The notes below the pieces were generated by a model. That model was not told where the DNA came from and ran no database searches. It saw only the letters and a program-made list of their open reading frames with translations. 64,000 nucleotides of DNA, taken from contig CAUYUJ010016366.1 of assembly GCA_963575745.1 (NCBI GenBank), positions 16,001 through 80,000 on the forward strand, given 5' to 3'. Source of the DNA: Prorocentrum cordatum (lineage: Eukaryota; Sar; Dinophyceae; Prorocentrales; Prorocentraceae). Below, piece after piece: positions 1 through 10,419 of this stretch. Position numbers and translations under genes: made by a program. Positions within the stretch are counted from its first letter, which is position 1. Every line of letters starts with the position of its first letter.

Positions 1-50
1 GCGTTGATTGGCGACAACCCGACCCCAAGAGGGACGGACAGGGGACCGAC

Positions 51-60
51 CACGACGACC

Positions 61-144
<84 letters not shown>

Positions 145-172
145 GCGGCAGCGACGACGACGATGACGACGA
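51..172. repeat. (ACG)n microsatellite
   Basis: An almost uninterrupted ACG run drifts into GCGACG and GGCGACG near its end. It reads as poly-Thr in one frame, which explains the open frame here; no gene is implied. Confidence 0.95.
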
Positions 173-195
173 GCGAAAGCGAGAGCGAAAGCGAG

Positions 196-925
196 AGCGA
201 GAGCGACAGCGGGGCCACGAAGGGCAGGAAGGGGGCCACGAAGGGCGACAGCGGGGCCACAAAGGTAATGCATATGGGGCCACGAAGAGCGCGAACGAGC
301 GGGGGCCACGAAGGGCAGATAATGCGGGGCCACAGAGGGCAACGATAGGGCCACTGGGGGCAGCAACGGGGCCACGTAGGACAGCGAGGGGGCCACGAAG
401 GGGCGGCACGACGGGCGCGAACGGGCGGGGGCCACGAAGGGCATGCGTATATTGGGCTGCAGAGGGCAAGGACGGGGCCACGAACGGCTGCGACGGGGCC
501 ATTAAAAGGGAGCGAAGGGGGCCACGAAGGGCGACAGCGGGGCCGCGAAGCGCACGCGTATGGGGCCGCGACGGGCGCGAACGGGTGGGACCCATTGGGG
601 GCATACATACACGGGGCCACGAAGCCAGTGAGTGGGCCACGCAGGATTGCAACGTGGCCACGAAGGGCAGCGAGGGGGCCACGAAGGGCTGCAACGGGGC
701 CATTAAGGGCAGCGAGGGGGCCACGAAGAAATGCAACGGGGCCACGAAGGGCAGCGAGGGCGCCACGAAGGATTGCAACGGGGTCGCGAAGGGCAGCGAG
801 AGGGCCACGAACGGCTGCAACGGGGCCACTAAGGGTAGCGAGGGGGCCACGAAGGGCTGCAACGGGTCCACGAAGGCCAGCGAGGGGTCTTCAAAAGGTT
901 GCAACGGGGCCACGAAAGGACAGTG
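196..925. repeat. 21/42 bp tandem repeat (GGGGCCACGAAGGGC)
   Basis: The unit GGGGCCACGAAGGGC plus six variable bases repeats head to tail. From about 610 to 920 it settles into a 42 bp dimer alternating AGCGAG and TGCAAC tails. The first half is more degenerate, with inserted bases. Because 21 and 42 are multiples of three, all frames stay open and give repeats such as GATKGSEGATKGCN. I read this as a minisatellite, not a repetitive protein: there is no flanking unique coding sequence and several frames are equally open. Confidence 0.93.
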
Positions 926-1260
926 AGATCCCGAGTCCTCAATAAGCTGCGAGGGAGTCCGAGGCGTGGGCGCGTCTCGGGAGTGCCTAAATATCGGGAG
1001 CGCGGCGGTTCAGTAAATTGCAAGGAATTCCAACGCAAGGGCGTTATTTTTGAGTCAGTTGAAAGGAAGTCTCCAGCGAGAGCGCGACCCCAGAGCGCCG
1101 AGAGAGCGATTCTTGAATAAATTAATAAGGAGGTCCCAAGCGATAGCGCGACTCCTGAGTAAAACGCGAGGAAGTCTCACGCGGGACCGGGGGCTTTGGC
1201 TAACTTGTGAGGAAATATCAGGCGGGAGCTGTTCTTGTTGTAGTCCAGGGACAAGGGGCG
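926..1260. repeat. Degenerate repeat related to the 35 kb satellite
   Basis: Motifs of the form GAATTGCAAGGAAGTCTCAGGCGGGAG recur in decayed form near 935, 1016, 1062, 1120, 1163 and 1205, 40-80 bp apart. The same core is the anchor of the ~159 bp satellite at 34960-35970, so this appears to be an eroded relative. Confidence 0.55.
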
Positions 1261-1561
1261 CAGTTTGAGCCGAGATATTTATTCTCTTTGGTGAAAAACA
1301 GGGTGCGAGCCCCGGGGGGGAGCACTTCAATTGACAAATCACAATGGTCACCGGAGGGGACGATCAACAATATTTATTTTTCAGTAGTGAGAGTTCAATT
1401 ACAACGCCAACAACAATCACAACATCAATTCGCACCGCAGAATCCCACTTCAGCCACGCACCCAGGGACAGTGAATGACCGCTCGGCTTGTTCATTATGA
1501 TATACACATGCATTTGTACGTATGTTTGTGTACATGTCTGTGTGTATCCATATAAATATAC

Positions 1562-1596
<35 letters not shown>

Positions 1597-2445
1597 CATA
1601 ACAAACGCGACATGTGTTGTCCCTTTGCGATCTCCTGGACACGCGATCCCTTCCATGTGGGCCTACGCGCGGCGCTGGCAAGATGAGCGTGGCACTTCCG
1701 CGTGTCATGATAGTGGCGTTTTTGTTGTTGTGCCTTGCGTGTTGACGTGGGGCGTGGGACGGTGCCACGCGTAAAGGAAGGTCAGCCAAGATAAAACGGG
1801 GGTTTGGAGGGAGTGATGGGGGAGAGGGGCCGAGAGATGAGAGAGGAAAGTCAGGAGGGAGCGGCGAACAGGGGCAGGAGGACGGGGATGGGGTGGGGCA
1901 CGATGCCGGGGAGCGTCTATGCCAGCGGGATCTGGCATTACTGAGGTCAACGGCCTCACGCCCCTCAAGGCGATTCACATCACTGAGCTCTACGCAGCCC
2001 CGGCCTCAACCCCGTGGTGAATTTAGGCGGAAGAGGAGGAGGAGGAGGAGGAGGAGGAAACGGAGGAGGGCGAGGGCTAATTGTTTTTCATGGGGCGAGA
2101 AAAGGGATCCTCATCCTTTGCTCCGCGCAGTGGAGAGGGGCCTCGCGGCAACGATGGGGGAGGAGCAGGAGGAGTGGAGGAGGACGACGACGAGCAGGAG
2201 GCAAAAGACTAGGATGGAGAAGAGGAAGAGGAACATGAGACTGAGGAGGAAGAAGGGGGTGAGGGGGATAAGAGTAGGCAGGATGACGATGACGTAAGGT
2301 AAGGCCAAGTGCCCAAAGGTAATTTCACGAGCCATCTCGCTCACTCCCACCAGCCCTCCCGCCAAATGAGAAACACCAAAAGCTCATCATAGACAGCGGT
2401 CGCCACCCGATGGACAGCCTTCTTCCTCCCCCCCTGGTCATTCGC
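1261..2445. other. No gene seen; (TA)n tract and GA-rich stretch
   Basis: A (TA)n tract lies at 1560-1595, and purine-rich GGA/GAGGAAG sequence at 2030-2290. I see no conserved protein motif on either strand. Confidence 0.6.
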
Positions 2446-2547
2446 TCCTCCTCCTCCTCCTCCTCCTCCTCCTCCTCCTCCTCTTCCTCTACCCCACTTT
2501 CATCCCTCCGTCTTTCTTGGATCCCATCCCACGAATCGTCTGCAACG

Positions 2548-2593
<46 letters not shown>

Positions 2594-2622
2594 TGGGGAG
2601 AGAAAGAGAGAGAGAGAGAGAG
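2446..2622. repeat. Compound (TCC)n, (TA)n, (GA)n microsatellites
   Basis: (TCC)n at about 2446-2490, (TA)n at 2550-2588 and (GA)n at 2598-2622 lie close together. The TA run should not be read as a TATA box. Confidence 0.95.
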
Positions 2623-2679
2623 CGCTGGAACCCCTGAGAGTGCGCCCACCAGCTCGATCCCCTATACGGTGTGGGTCCA

Positions 2680-2925
2680 CTTGAGCGGCGCAGAGAAACG
2701 GGGTCCACTGCGCGGACGGTCGCGCGCAAGCTGCCCGCGTAAGATGCTGCGCAGGCGCCCTCGTTTCCAGCGTGGCGTGCCACGCTATTGTCCTGCGTCA
2801 GCGGCGGCTGGAGGCCGCCACGTTTCCCGTTTCTCTTCGCCGTCCACTTGGGCGACGTCGAGAAACGTGGCCCGCTGCGCTGCGCGGACGCTCGCGCACA
2901 AGCTGCCCGCGCAGGGCCGCCCGCA
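2680..2925 (+). repeat. Two-copy direct repeat, GC-rich
   Basis: The segment beginning GAGAAACG, with GCGCGGACG and then AAGCTGCCCGCG, occurs at about 2690-2745 and again at 2857-2918. Open frames here are GC-driven shadows. Confidence 0.6.
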
Positions 2926-3071
2926 GCCGCCGCCCTTCCCCCGAGCGGGCCGACCCTTCGCGGTCGCCGCCGCAAGACCGGGGGCGTCGCTGACCTCCCG
3001 CCACGACCTGCTCGGCGCGGCCAGCGCCGCGTCCGGCGAGGCGCGCTTCCGCTAGGTCGGGAACCCCACTA

Positions 3072-3200
3072 GAGCAGAGCTGGATCTGGCTCGAATGGTA
3101 TCCTGCTGGAGCTGGTTCCACCCCTTCTGGTACCAGAACAGAGTTGAGTCCAGCTCGAATGGAAAATCCTGTTAGAGTTGGGTCCAGCTCCATTCGGATC
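3072..3200. repeat. Short direct repeat (CAGCTCGAATGG type)
   Basis: Two to three ~60 bp units with AGAGTTGRGTCCAGCTCGAATGG and ATCCTG(C/T)T cores lie immediately upstream of the first family A insertion. Confidence 0.5.
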
Positions 3201-3208
3201 CTACAAGA

Positions 3209-3371
3209 TCAGGAGGAAAAAACACACAGACACAATTCATCCTCGATTCCCCTGAAAAGATGGGAAAATATGGGAAGTGGGGGGGAAGACAGAAACCCAG
3301 AACATATGGAGAAACATTGGGAATATCTTTATTTGTGTGTGTATTTATTTGTGTGTCCTGGGGCCCCTGCA
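3209..3371 (+). mobile_element. Family A MITE-like element, copy 1
   Basis: This 163 bp element starts TCAGGAGG and ends CCCCTGCA. It is bordered by the direct repeat CAAGA at 3204-3208 and 3372-3376. Internal landmarks shared with the other four copies are AACACACAGACACAAT, GGGAAGTGGGGGGGAAGACA, AACCCAGAA and TTTATTTGTGTGTGTATTT. It has no coding capacity. The termini are only loosely inverted (TCAGGAGGGG against TGAAGGGG), so the class is uncertain; short size, defined ends and a 5 bp duplication fit a non-autonomous DNA transposon. Confidence 0.88.
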
Positions 3372-3376
3372 CAAGA

Positions 3377-3764
3377 GCTGCGTCCAGTTCCAGGCAGAGC
3401 GCCCCCCGGCCTGTGGTGGCGGCAGCGCCAGGCGAGCCCGGCCCTCCCGCCCCGCACGTGGCCCGCTGCGTGAGCTGATTCTCGACCCCCCCCCCCTTTG
3501 CTATTCCCCCCCTTTCACCTGGCCCGATCTCGGTGAGATGCACTTGCCCTCGTCGCTCGACTTGGATCCGCTCATTGTGAGCGGGAACCGAATCAGCGCG
3601 GTGGCGACCAGAAGCTTCTTTGGGGGAATGCGGCGATCTGCGCCAGCGAGATCTGTGCCCATCACAGTCGAAAGCCGGCCCTCCGGATCAGCACTTGAGG
3701 GCAAGGCGCACTTGCGTCCTTCGATTCTGATCCTGGGCATGTGCATCATGGCATCTCGTCTTCC
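3377..3764. other. No gene seen; poly-C-rich repeat relative
   Basis: The stretch 3470-3535 (GTGAGCTGA, a C run, then TATTCCCCCC and CCTGGCCC) resembles the right arm of the foldback at 60367-60570. The rest is unassigned GC-rich sequence. Confidence 0.5.
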
Positions 3765-3955
3765 CACTGCATGAACCTACCCTCTCGAAGCTCCGCGCTG
3801 GCTCCTTGGATCTGCGCAGGACACCTCCGGCAGCGCCTCTGGCGCCGCCCCTGGCACGCTCCACGCGCCAGGCAGGCGGGCCCAGCGCCGATCCAAGCCA
3901 TCCGCGTGGACCTCACTGAGATTACGCGTATGCAGCTTTGTTTCCTCCAGTTCGT
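3765..3955 (+). mobile_element. Family E inverted-repeat element, copy 1
   Basis: The left arm core CTTGGATCTGCG (~3803) pairs with GATCCAAGCCATCCGCG (~3890-3910). The interior GGCGCCGCCCCTGGCACGC matches the other two family E copies, and the right flank (GCAGCTTTGTTTCCTCC) matches as well. It is the most diverged of the three. Confidence 0.7.
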
Positions 3956-3977
3956 CGCGAGCGGGAACGAACCTCCT

Positions 3978-4083
3978 TCCTCCTCCTCCTCGTCCTCCTC
4001 CTCCTCCTCCTCCTCCTCGTCCTCCTCTTCCTCTTCCTCCTCCTCCTTCCCCCCTCCTCCTCCTCTTCCTCCTCCTCCTCCTC
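3978..4083. repeat. (TCC)n tract
   Basis: This is a long TCC/TCG run. It reads as poly-Ser, poly-Leu or poly-Pro on the plus strand and poly-Gly/Arg/Glu on the minus strand; open frames over it are artefacts. Confidence 0.95.
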
Positions 4084-4784
4084 ACATCAGAATGTAACCC
4101 TGGGCGAAGAATGGGCCGCTGGGAGCGGTCCACATCAACGGCCACGCGGTCTGGACTCCTGGGCCGCGACCCCATGGATATTGGGCGTCCTTGCGCCGAT
4201 GCGAGATCCAATCATCGCCGGCGGAAGCCTCACCCACGTCTGCGGAGCCGCGGCCTCGCGGTCTGGATGCATGGCGTCTTTGCGCCGATGCACCGCGCGA
4301 AGCGTATTCATGGGATCGCGCATCCGTGGGGTCGCGCCTCCGTGTCCAGACCGCCAGGGCACGAACACTTCAGGATGCAACTTCTGGGAGGGCTGATTCA
4401 GCATTGCCAGCATCGGCGCTGGTATGTCCGTGGTTGGTCACCAGCGGGATCCGGCATAGTCCATTTCAATTCCGCTCAATCCCGTTGAGCCCCTTCTTAC
4501 ATTGCTTAATCCTGGGCTGAGTTTGGGCCAATCTTGTTTAATTATCCGTCAATCCAGCTTGACAGCCATTGATCGTTGTTACGAAGACATCCCAGAAATT
4601 GCTTCGTATGATCTGCGCAGGTCCGTCGTCAGTGAGATAACCAGGGGGGGGGAAGGAGGATCGACGAAGAAAAAACTGCAAAGCTACCCCCTAGGGGGGC
4701 TGGGGATCAGGCTCGGGCCCCGCACTTGCACGCCTGCCACCACAGCCAGCTCTCCTTTCCTCTCCCCTCAGGTCCTCCGCCGTG
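4084..4784. other. No gene seen; GC-rich unique sequence
   Basis: Short repeats such as CCGCGGCCTCGCGGTCTGGATGCATGG occur, but I see no conserved protein motif or structural RNA. Confidence 0.5.
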
Positions 4785-5002
4785 GAGGAGGAGGTGGAGG
4801 AGGAGGAGCAGGAGCAGGAGCAGGAGGAGGAAGAGGATCGACATCGGTATCAGCAGAAGCACAACCACCCCCTGGCGGCAACGTCCGCGGGGGGGGGGGG
4901 AGGCAGCGTCGATCCTCGAACCTGATGCCATCAGCGACAAGGGGAGAAGGAGGAAGAGGAGGAGGAGGAGGAGGAGGAGGAGGAGAAGGAGGAGGAGGAG
5001 AA

Positions 5003-5038
<36 letters not shown>

Positions 5039-5275
5039 CGAGGAGGAAGTCAAAGAGGAGGTCGAAGAGGCGGAGGCGGCAGAAGAGGGGGAGGCGGAGG
5101 AGGAGGCAGAGGAGCTCGAGGAGGAGGAGGCAGAGGAGCTCGAGGAGGAGGAGGAGGAGGAGGAGGAGGAGGAGGAGCTCGAGGAGGAGGAGGAGGAGGA
5201 GGAGGAGGCGGAGGCGGAGGCGGAGGAGGAGGAGGAGGAGGAGGAGGAGGAGCACGAGGAGGAGCATCGAAACCA
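4785..5275. repeat. Long (GGA)n tract with AGC interruptions
   Basis: Almost 500 bp of GGA/GAGGCGGA triplets include a short (AGC)n block near 5005-5036 and repeated GAGCTCGAGGAGG inserts near 5110-5180. The ~300-residue frames on both strands are repeat translations. Confidence 0.95.
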
Positions 5276-5451
5276 GCAGCAGCGGCACGCGGGCAGGGGG
5301 GGCGCGGCCTCGAGGAGGGTGCGGCGGGCGGGGGGGGGGGCGGGGCGCCCCTGCGCTCGCTGGGCCGCGGGCCTCCGCCCCTGCCGGCGGTCGGTGTCTA
5401 GCGCCCGCCGCGGAGCTCTGGGGACTCAGAGGCGACGACAGGGGCGAATAC

Positions 5452-5616
5452 TCAGGAGGGACAAAAAACACACAGACACAATCAATCGTCGATTCCCCAG
5501 AAAATGTGGGAAAAGATGGGAAGTGGGGGGGAAGACAAAAAACCCAGAAGGTATGGGAGTATATGGGGAATCCTTTTATTTGTGTGTATTTGTTTGTGTT
5601 TCCTCGGGCCCTTTCA
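5452..5616 (+). mobile_element. Family A MITE-like element, copy 2
   Basis: This 165 bp copy starts TCAGGAGGG and ends CCCTTTCA, flanked by AATAC at 5447-5451 and 5617-5621. The flank reads GGGGCGAATAC on the left and AATACAGTCGGCACTGATTAG on the right. The same sequence without the element occurs at 5870-5897, so the target duplication can be read directly. Confidence 0.9.
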
Positions 5617-5865
5617 AATACAGTCGGCACTGATTAGTGGACTCAGAGGCGACGACAGTCGGGTGTAGCCAGGACCCCGGGGAAGGGGACCCGGTTAGTG
5701 GTAGGGCCCTGGGGCCCCGAAATTGGCCAGAATCACGAAACCAGGTTTGCCGTAATTGGTGTTTTTCGGGTGACGGCAGTTCCGGTTAGTGGAGATTCGA
5801 CGGGGGGGCGCCCCTGGCACAAATCACTAAACCAGGTTCCACTAAGCCCAGTTCTGCCAACGCCC

Positions 5866-5900
5866 GAAACAGGGGCGAATACAGTCGGCACTGATTAGTA
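5866..5900 (+). other. Unoccupied sister site of family A copy 2
   Basis: Here CAGGGGCGAATACAGTCGGC runs on into ACTGATTAG uninterrupted. The locus at 5441-5635 has the same sequence with a 165 bp insert plus a second AATAC. The pair shows a 5 bp target-site duplication created on insertion. Confidence 0.85.
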
Positions 5901-6039
5901 GGTCGATCCTGCGAAATCAAAGGTACCCTTGTGTCCTGTGGCTCTCGACCCATGCCTCCGACACATTCCTGTGGCAATGTGGGCCTCGGAAAGGTCTTGT
6001 GTCCTCTCGCGTGTCTTGTTCAATCGAGTCCGACTGTAG
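5880..6039 (+). repeat. Dispersed repeat B, copy 1
   Basis: It runs from ATACAGTCGGC through GATTAGTAGGTCGA, CCCTTGTGTCCTGTG and GTCTTGTGTCCTC to GTCCGACTGTAG. It matches 58813-58967 over its length with a few small indels. It encodes nothing recognisable. Confidence 0.8.
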
Positions 6040-6131
6040 CCCAGGAGGCGATGATCTATGTCATCGACAAGGCTCCCGGGCGAATACGTGTAATGGCCGC
6101 CCCTGGGCTATTCGCCCCTGTCGCCGCCGCC

Positions 6132-6337
6132 GGTGGGCGCTCAGGAGAAGTGCGGAAAAAGCTGGTACGATGCCCAACAGCAAGCATTGTCCAACATCGG
6201 TAGCGTCCGCTGTTGGGCAGATGGCCGCCTGTGCACAGCTTCCGTGGAGACGCAGATTGGGAACCCCGTTCAAAATGGACAGAACCTGCTATCGGTCTCC
6301 GTGCCCATTCTTTCGTGCTCATTCTGGTCGTCCCGAT
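6132..6337 (-). mobile_element. Family M inverted-repeat element, copy 2 (degenerate)
   Basis: It aligns with the reverse complement of 55737-55949: shared landmarks are ACGATGCCCAACAGCA, GTCCGCTGTTGGGCAG, GGCCGCCTGTG and CCGTGCCCATTCTTTCGTG. The arms are more diverged than in the 55.7 kb copy. Confidence 0.7.
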
Positions 6338-6345
6338 CCCCAGCT

Positions 6346-6437
6346 GGCATCGCTTGAACGTGATTTCTGTTTCCTCGGCGAGAACATGAGCGCACGAGAT
6401 CGAAAAGTACAGGGGCACTGGACATCCAAACGATGGC
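6346..6437 (+). mobile_element. Family D inverted-repeat element, copy 1 (degenerate)
   Basis: Terminal GGCATCGCTTGAACGT and ACATCCAAACGATGGC are decayed versions of the family D ends (GGCATCGCTCGGACGT / ACGTCCGAGCGATGGC). The interior keeps CTCGGCGAGAACAT. It lies a few bases after the family M copy. Confidence 0.65.
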
Positions 6438-7034
6438 GAGCACCAGTTTGTCGAGGACGGCCGAATGGCGCGGTGACCACACGCCAGAGGTCCAACGTAT
6501 TGCGAAGGCTTTACGGCTGGCGCCGCCGACCCTTAAAGGGGACGACGACGTCGACGACTACGACACCGACGACAGCGATCACAACGAACACGCTGACGCT
6601 CTGGAGCCGAAAGCTTCTCCCAGGGAGGTGTGCCCCCCCCGGGGTGGACACTGCGGTGACCACGCGCCAGAGATCCAATACATTTCACAAGAAGGAGACA
6701 TAGTTCTTCGTATTTCTGGCCTCTAGTAGAAGCCTCCGCCGGGCCCCAGGACCCTCAAAAAGCGAATCAGGATGAAAAGCCAGTTCCCAGGAGTGAGTCG
6801 ATACTTTGGGGAACCCGTATTGAAATCATAAATCACTAAAAAGATAATCGGTATCTACTGGACCGTGCGGTGAGATTTGGCAACGGCGTCACAATTTTGT
6901 CGGAAAGGGCGATGTAGCATCGTTCCGGGCCCGGGGAACCTCACAGATCGATCCAGCTCGACACGTGTTGCAGAGAGATAGATTCTAAGGCTCCAGTCGT
7001 GATTTTGCCTCGATGTCGCAATTTGTTGCTGACT
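6438..7034. other. No gene seen; duplicated GGTGACCAC motif
   Basis: GGTGACCACACGCCAGAGGT (near 6472) recurs as GGTGACCACGCGCCAGAGAT (near 6653), about 180 bp apart. Neither strand shows a protein family motif. Confidence 0.45.
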
Positions 7035-7260
7035 TCAGATGTCGTGGAACGGTGTGGTCACCACACTCTCCAGTGAGCCAGTGGGGATGAGGGGAGACCG
7101 CCACGGTTCTGGGACCCGGGTCGTTCTCCGAGGACGTCTCGTGCGATGGGGGCCTCCAGTGCCCCGAAGCCGCACGGTGACGGACCGCTCGCCGCGGTCC
7201 TTCTTGGGGATTCCCAGGGGCCCGCTGCAACTGTCACTGCACCGTTCCGGGACCCCCAAG
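7035..7260 (+). repeat. Dispersed repeat F, copy 1
   Basis: It shares GGTGTGGTCACCACAC, GTGGGGAT, TTCTGGGACCCGGGTCGTTC and TCCGAGGACGTCTCG with the copies at 30300-30540 and 55180-55490. The repeated CCGCACGGT / ACCGTGCGG words make it self-complementary. Confidence 0.7.
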
Positions 7261-7304
7261 GTTGGGCCGGAGTGTGTCGGCGGATCGCGCCAGAGCCCCG
7301 AATC

Positions 7305-7430
7305 ACCGATGATGCGGCTTGATGTAGAGCCCGCTTTTTCTACGCCGACGTCGAGGATGCATCGCCGACGCATCGGCGATGCGTCGACGACGCGGAGGCG
7401 ATGTGGCACGATCCTCCGACCCCTTCGAGT
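7305..7430 (+). repeat. Foldback repeat G, copy 1
   Basis: GATGCGGCTTGATGTAGAGC, then dense GCATCGCCGACGCATCGGCGATGC palindromes and GCACGATCCTCCGACCCC parallel the full copy at 54792-55008. Confidence 0.65.
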
Positions 7431-8998
7431 CGAACCTCGCTTGGGCAGTCTCCGTCCAGCCAGGCCTCGGGCGCCTCAAGAAGATCGAGGCGGCCGAGTG
7501 TTGGTTTTGTTTGGCCTCCGGAGGCTGGTTTGGGGCCTCGGAGCCGTCAAGAATTGGAGAAGATACCGAGAGGTCCGGGGACCCACGCAGCGAACAAGTT
7601 GGGGCGCCAGACATGTGGGCATGAGCAGGCACCACGAGTCGGCGGCCAGACTCCTCAGAGCTAGGCGCCGGGCTGTTGCTGCACTCTCTTCGCAGGACCG
7701 CGTGCCTCCTTTACCCGCGCGGCGTCAGTCTCCAGAAATGGTGTTATTGGCCTCTTGCGAAGAGGGGGGTGGGAGGAGGAGGAGGAGGAGGAGGAGGAGA
7801 AGAAGAAAGAGGAAGAGGAGGAGGAGGAGGAGGAGATAAGGGGGGTAGGAGGAAGAGGATAGGGAAGAGGGGTTGAACACGGCGAAGGCGGACAGTGTGA
7901 ACGGGGATGAGGAGGGACAAATTTATGTCAGCCCGCCAGGGCCGAGTTTCTTAAGGTTGTTTTAGCCTGCTCTCTCAGCTTAGAAGGCCATGGTCCCTCG
8001 CGACACTTGATCTATGTTAGGCTGTTTCGGGTAAGAGGTTCAATAACAATCGTGTTCATGAGCGCGTTTGGTTTATCAGGCCCCTTGCTGTTGTGACCGA
8101 CTCATTCACCCTCCCCATCGGTGCATTGATTTCGTGCCGGTGAACATCGGATGTTTGCAGCCGTGCTAATTATCTGCCTGGCCGAGGTCTGGGAGGAGGC
8201 CGTGTCAACGCTCGATGCAGAGTCGACTGCTACGTCTATCAGCAGCGCCGCGGACAGGTGGGCCAATTGCACTAGCAGTGGTCATGGTGCGAAGGATGGC
8301 AGGATAACAGGTGAACCATATTGCGCAGTCCGCAGTCCCACAGAGCTACTAACTGCCACGTTGTCAATGTAGTGTTTCTTGGTCGCAATGTCGCCTTGTC
8401 ATAAGTGGAACGTGGTGAGGCCACTGCACAGCATGTAATGGATGGGCATATGATGAGTTTGACGTGGGGGTGGTGGCGAGCGCAGCAGCGATAATGCTGC
8501 TGTGTCAAGACCGCTCCCTGATCGCCCTCGATGCTGCTGCCGACTGGCTCCGTCCAAGTTTTGAGGATGACATTTGGTGCGAAAGGCAAACAAGAATTAT
8601 CATTTTCGAGAGGACACAGTGATAACGCCAGGTCATCCTAAGAGTTACGTTGTGCCCGGAAATTACAGGGCCCATGGGCCCCAATCGCCATACCCCTCCC
8701 CCTCATGACAACTGGGCAATGTGCCCTGTCACCTCCTGACCAGTTCCACCCACCCCTGTTCCATTTTCCCCTTCCCCCCCCCCTTTCCTTCTATCCACCT
8801 CCTCCATCCAGTCCTCAGCTATTGATTGACTCGGCCGCTGGTTTCTACCGTAGGCCAGCCGTTCTCCGTGTCAACGACGTTACAAGGCCATCGCACTCCC
8901 ACCGCAAGGTTCCCATGGTAAGTCCGCCTGGCCCGCGCACAAGGGAGTTGAGCGACACCTACGTGGCGCAATGCAGACCCTGACGCAATAAACTGTGG
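7431..8998. other. No gene seen; (GGA)n at 7780-7870
   Basis: A GGA tract occupies 7780-7870 and C-rich runs lie near 8765-8815. I could not find reverse-transcriptase blocks upstream of the remnant that begins at 8999, so its 5' part seems lost or unrecognisable. Confidence 0.5.
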
Positions 8999-10135
8999 AT
9001 GGCGTGGGCCATGAATGCTTTTGGGACCCCCTACGGAAACAGCATTAACATACCATCAGCCGGCGTCATTTTCTTGAAGAAGCTATATATAGGTATCATC
9101 CAAGCAGCTTCATTTCTAACGTATGTCAGGAGCAGAGCCTTCAACATCGAACGGAACGTAACACAGGGATATTCAAGCCTTGTCTTGTTCAACGCCTTTT
9201 CTCGGGCATGTGCTCAGACAAGTCAGACCTGTTTGGCTCCGCAGGGAATACTATCAAACTTGGCTTCTCAGCAAAAGCTCGGCTTACAGATTTGCGGTTC
9301 GCTGACGACGTGCTGTTCTACGACAGCTCACCTGTGCACTTCGAGACATCCAAACCCTGGCAGCCAAATGTGGTCTATCACGACATCCAGACAAAGCGAA
9401 CCTCATGACAACTGTCAGCCTGAAGGAGGGGAGAGCAATCACCCATGTCGATATCAACGGCTACAGCATCAGCATGCTGCACTTCAGTCAGAGCACGAAA
9501 TGCTTGGGGGTGACATGTCATGGTTCATTCTTTCCACGACACGGAGCTGCGCTGCGCAACAGGATTGCGGCAGGGAGGGCCCCTTTCAATCAACTTCGTT
9601 TCGAATTGACTACACAGCGGGGTCCCGCTCCATAGTACATTGAAGCCCTTTCAACGGCACGATCACGCCAACCGTGAGGTACGAATATCCGTCTTATATT
9701 CTGACCAAATAGATGTTGCTTATTCTTAGGCGCGTTCAGCGGAAAATGATCAGGCTTGTCACGGGAGTGCCGCGACGACGCCACGAAAAGCATCAGCACC
9801 CATCCGAGAGTCCCGAGCACAACCATCACAGCACGCACAACCGACACCAGTAGAGCAACCAGCACATACCACCCAGCTTGCATCAGCGACGAGAGGCTGG
9901 ACGACGGTAAAGAGTCATGGCTCGACCACGTACGAAGAGCCAGGCACGACGCCACGGAGCATGCTTCTCGAGCACAAGTGGAAGTATGATGAATTGCGCT
10001 GTATCTGAAGCGAAAGTGGAGGTGGGCTACCGTATGGCATCCTATGATTGCGACAGGTGGGCAGTCTCCAGCTGCGCCGCGGAAGCCAGATTCGCACGGC
10101 ACACGCCCCGCACAGAGGCGACATGGAGGACAACA
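8999..10135 (+). pseudogene. Reverse transcriptase remnant (non-LTR type), frameshifted
   Basis: Successive frames carry the second half of a LINE-type reverse transcriptase in correct order. The segment near 9060-9215 reads FLKKLYIG, then AFNIERNVTQGYSSLVLFNA, corresponding to the block before and including motif B; the usual QGD is QGY. A frame change near 9210 gives LTDLRFADDVLFYDSS at ~9280-9325, the catalytic motif C with both aspartates. Another change near 9405 gives STKCLGV (the 'KYLG' thumb block, ~9495) and RNRIAAGRAPFNQLR (~9558-9600). Further down RRVQRKMIRLVTGVPRRR (~9730-9780) and KRKWRWA (~10008) match the C-terminal tail common in these elements. Motif A was not found. With at least four frame changes and stops between blocks it cannot be translated as one protein. 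Confidence 0.8.
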
Positions 10136-10419
10136 CGACGACGATGGCCAGACGGCATCATGCATTTCGTCGTACGCACCAAGGACATTGATGGAGATTG
10201 CGACGACCAGTAACATCACTAAGGTTGGTTAGCAACCGCGACACATCAGCAAATGTGGGAAATGGTGGAAGACGGTGTTTCTGCCTTCGCCGACGACCAT
10301 TACAAACTATAGGACCCGACGTATTCCCCCGAGTCCACAGCTCTACGTAACTCTCCCTTTCCAGTTCCTGAATCTATCATTCTCGCCACCCGCCAATCAG
10401 ACTCCAGTTCCTACTCTGA
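10136..10419. other. No gene seen
   Basis: This is the transition from the decayed reverse transcriptase into the minisatellite. No motif is visible. Confidence 0.4.

Noticed and set aside
585-926. Open frame encoding GATKGSEGATKGCN repeats, looking like a repetitive structural protein
   Set aside because: The 21/42 bp DNA repeat keeps all frames open; two frames overlap with equal length and there is no unique N- or C-terminal sequence.
1545-2590. TATA-like promoter elements in TATATATA runs
   Set aside because: Pure dinucleotide microsatellites with no gene downstream; dinoflagellate genes are not known for canonical TATA boxes.
4502-5637. ~300-codon frames of poly-Gly, poly-Arg and poly-Leu on both strands
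   Set aside because: Direct translations of the GGA/TCC tract; the apparent transmembrane poly-Leu is an artefact.
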